34,340 nt of DNA from Flavobacteriales bacterium (GTDB lineage Bacteria; Bacteroidota; Bacteroidia; Flavobacteriales_D; Sanyastnellaceae), in assembly GCA_030828175.1 (NCBI GenBank), contig JAURDB010000011.1, positions 1-34,340 on the forward strand, read 5' to 3'. A program made the position numbers and the translations under genes. Of this stretch, positions 33,220 through 34,340 are shown piece after piece (position 1 is the first letter of the stretch; every line of letters begins with the position of its first letter). The notes beneath the pieces are model-generated. The model made no database searches. It was not told where the DNA came from and saw only the letters and a program-made list of their open reading frames with translations.

Positions 33220-33249
33220 GGTGGGAAATTAAGCCGCAATTTGCACCGG
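33220..33249. promoter_or_regulatory. 30-base divergent intergenic region
   Basis: Two divergent start codons are separated by only 30 bases, so promoters for either gene must overlap each other or lie within the opposite gene. TAATTTCC on the minus strand resembles a -7 element. The near-palindrome GCAATTTGC is the only other structure seen. Confidence 0.25.
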
Positions 33250-34340
33250 ATGTCAGACCGGGATTTCCCTTTGGATGATGTTGGGAGTCCAATGGGCTCC
33301 GAAGCGGGCAAGGCTTTGTGGAACCGGGTGGCGGATTTCATACTCGGCGGAGTCAAGGATTCCTTCGAAGGACTGGCATGGGACGTATTCCGTTTTCAAT
33401 ACGAGAACAACCCTATCTATCGTCAGTGGTGTCTTCACCTGGGTTGGAATGCGGAAAGATTGAGTGCCCCGGCCGATTGGCAGACCATTCCAGCCATGCC
33501 CGTCGAGGCGTTCAAATGGACAGACGTGCGCACCGAGGGTGTTGCGGATGTTTCCCCACCGCTTCACTTTCGCACCAGTGGAACCACAGGGGCCCAAGCC
33601 GGTATTCACCATGTTTTCACACCTGAATTGTACCGGCTTTCTGTGGTCCAGGGGTTTCGCTCGCAATTCGGTTCGCCAAGTGAGAAGGGGGCAGTGGTGC
33701 TCGGGTTGCTGCCTGGATATCTGGAACGACCCGACAGCAGTTTGGTCCACATGGTTCGCATGCTCAGGGAAGCAGGGTGGATGGAAGCAGGTGGAACGCT
33801 GGACGGTGGATTTTATCTCCGCGATTTCGAGGGGTTGTTCCGGGCGATGGAAGAGACCATGGAAGCCGGCCGCAAAGTGGTATTGATTGGGGTGACATGG
33901 GCGCTGGTGGACGCGGCGGAGGCATGGCGTCAATCCGGGCGCCTTCCCATGGGGAATCGGGCGCAGGTCTGTGTGACCGGTGGAATGAAGGGCAGGCGGG
34001 AAGAGTGGGTGGCGGAACGCGTCAGGTACACCTTGAAGACAGGGTTTGGCTTGGAGTCGGTCGGCGGCGAGTACGGCATGACCGAGTTGCTGAGTCAGGC
34101 ATGGTCCACCGAGAATGGAGTTTATCGGGCTCCCCCGTGGATGCGCATTCGGTTGCGTAGAACAGATGATCCGCTCTCGTTGGAGCCATCAGGGGCCACT
34201 GGGGGTGTAGATGTCGTAGACCTTGCGAACCTGGGCAGCTGCGCTTATTTGTCCACCCAGGATTTGGCCCGTCCATGCGGCCCTCATTCCGATGGTACAT
34301 CCTTTGAATTGCTGGGCAGATTCGACCGATCCGAGGTGAG
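33250..34340 (+). CDS. LuxE/PaaK-like acyl-protein synthetase (partial, runs off right edge)
   Basis: This frame is absent from the ORF track because no stop occurs before the window ends. It is open for 363 codons from ATG 33250 (MSDRDFPLDD). Residues about 110-118 read FRTSGTTGAQAG, the adenylate-forming P-loop, and GGEYGMTELLSQAW (about 275) is the conserved second motif. Adenylating enzymes of the LuxE/PaaK branch activate a carboxylic acid as AMP-ester and pass it to Cys or CoA. In Bacteroidota such genes are common singletons, usually labelled acyl transferase, with unknown substrate. The C-terminal domain is just beginning at the window edge. The track entries here at 33275, 33318, 33464 and 33777 are shadows. 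Confidence 0.88.
   Translation, partial: MSDRDFPLDDVGSPMGSEAGKALWNRVADFILGGVKDSFEGLAWDVFRFQYENNPIYRQWCLHLGWNAERLSAPADWQTIPAMPVEAFKWTDVRTEGVADVSPPLHFRTSGTTGAQAGIHHVFTPELYRLSVVQGFRSQFGSPSEKGAVVLGLLPGYLERPDSSLVHMVRMLREAGWMEAGGTLDGGFYLRDFEGLFRAMEETMEAGRKVVLIGVTWALVDAAEAWRQSGRLPMGNRAQVCVTGGMKGRREEWVAERVRYTLKTGFGLESVGGEYGMTELLSQAWSTENGVYRAPPWMRIRLRRTDDPLSLEPSGATGGVDVVDLANLGSCAYLSTQDLARPCGPHSDGTSFELLGRFDRSEV

Overview
The window looks like a chromosomal segment of a fairly GC-rich member of the Bacteroidota, most likely order Flavobacteriales. The evidence is the mutY-ssb-gldE-gldD-coaX gene order, a PorX regulator beside tsaE and an alanine-dehydrogenase-like gene, an HU / TPR / tiny basic protein / RNase G cluster, surface-protein repeats of the GCTD...NY...DDGSC type, starts without obvious Shine-Dalgarno sequences, and upstream elements resembling the Bacteroidota -33/-7 promoter (TTTG-N19-TAnnTTTG). 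I cannot name a species. There are 26 protein genes (two cut by the window edges), one tRNA and two convincing terminators. No insertion sequence, prophage, CRISPR array or rRNA is visible. No stretch over 300 bases lacks a gene; the largest gap is about 125 bases.

Layout. Positions 1-4260 (minus) form a tight operon mutY > ssb > gldE-gldD > coaX > start of an exported protein. Its outstanding feature is that GldE and GldD, normally two proteins, are one uninterrupted reading frame with a lipoprotein-like signal in the middle. Positions 4300-7034 (plus) hold HU, a membrane-anchored TPR protein, a 30-residue Lys/Arg-rich protein missed by the ORF track, and RNase G. An HD-domain hydrolase (minus) converges on RNase G and diverges from porX-tsaE-ald (plus), which ends in a good intrinsic terminator. 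Positions 11704-17819 (minus) run tRNA-Leu(UAG) > tig > clpP > clpX > mutS, closely spaced and possibly one transcript.

Positions 17906-20268 (plus) carry two coupled, exported, strikingly tryptophan-rich proteins. They are followed by elongation factor P, whose tip carries Arg where Lys is usual, and a SpoIIE/RsbU-type phosphatase. Positions 22072-25915 are a surface-polysaccharide group: an O-antigen-ligase/polymerase-like protein and a Wzz-like chain-length protein (minus), with a divergent GT4 glycosyltransferase (plus) coupled to rnhB. Next is a 1437-residue secreted modular protein built from three lamin-tail-like domains, three OB-fold-like modules and nine Cys repeats, ending in a dockerin-like calcium-binding motif. 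A strong terminator, a Na/Pi cotransporter-like protein, a small lipoprotein and a LuxE-like acyl-protein synthetase running off the right edge complete the window.

Functionally the region mixes housekeeping (DNA repair, proteolysis, translation) with envelope functions. GldE/GldD and PorX point to gliding and type IX secretion, and the polysaccharide genes and large modular protein point to cell-surface construction. Most is ordinary for the phylum. The strongest candidates for something new are the GldE-GldD fusion, the Arg-tip EF-P, the Trp-rich exported pair, and the domain/spacer architecture of the large surface protein. No clearly new multi-gene system was found.
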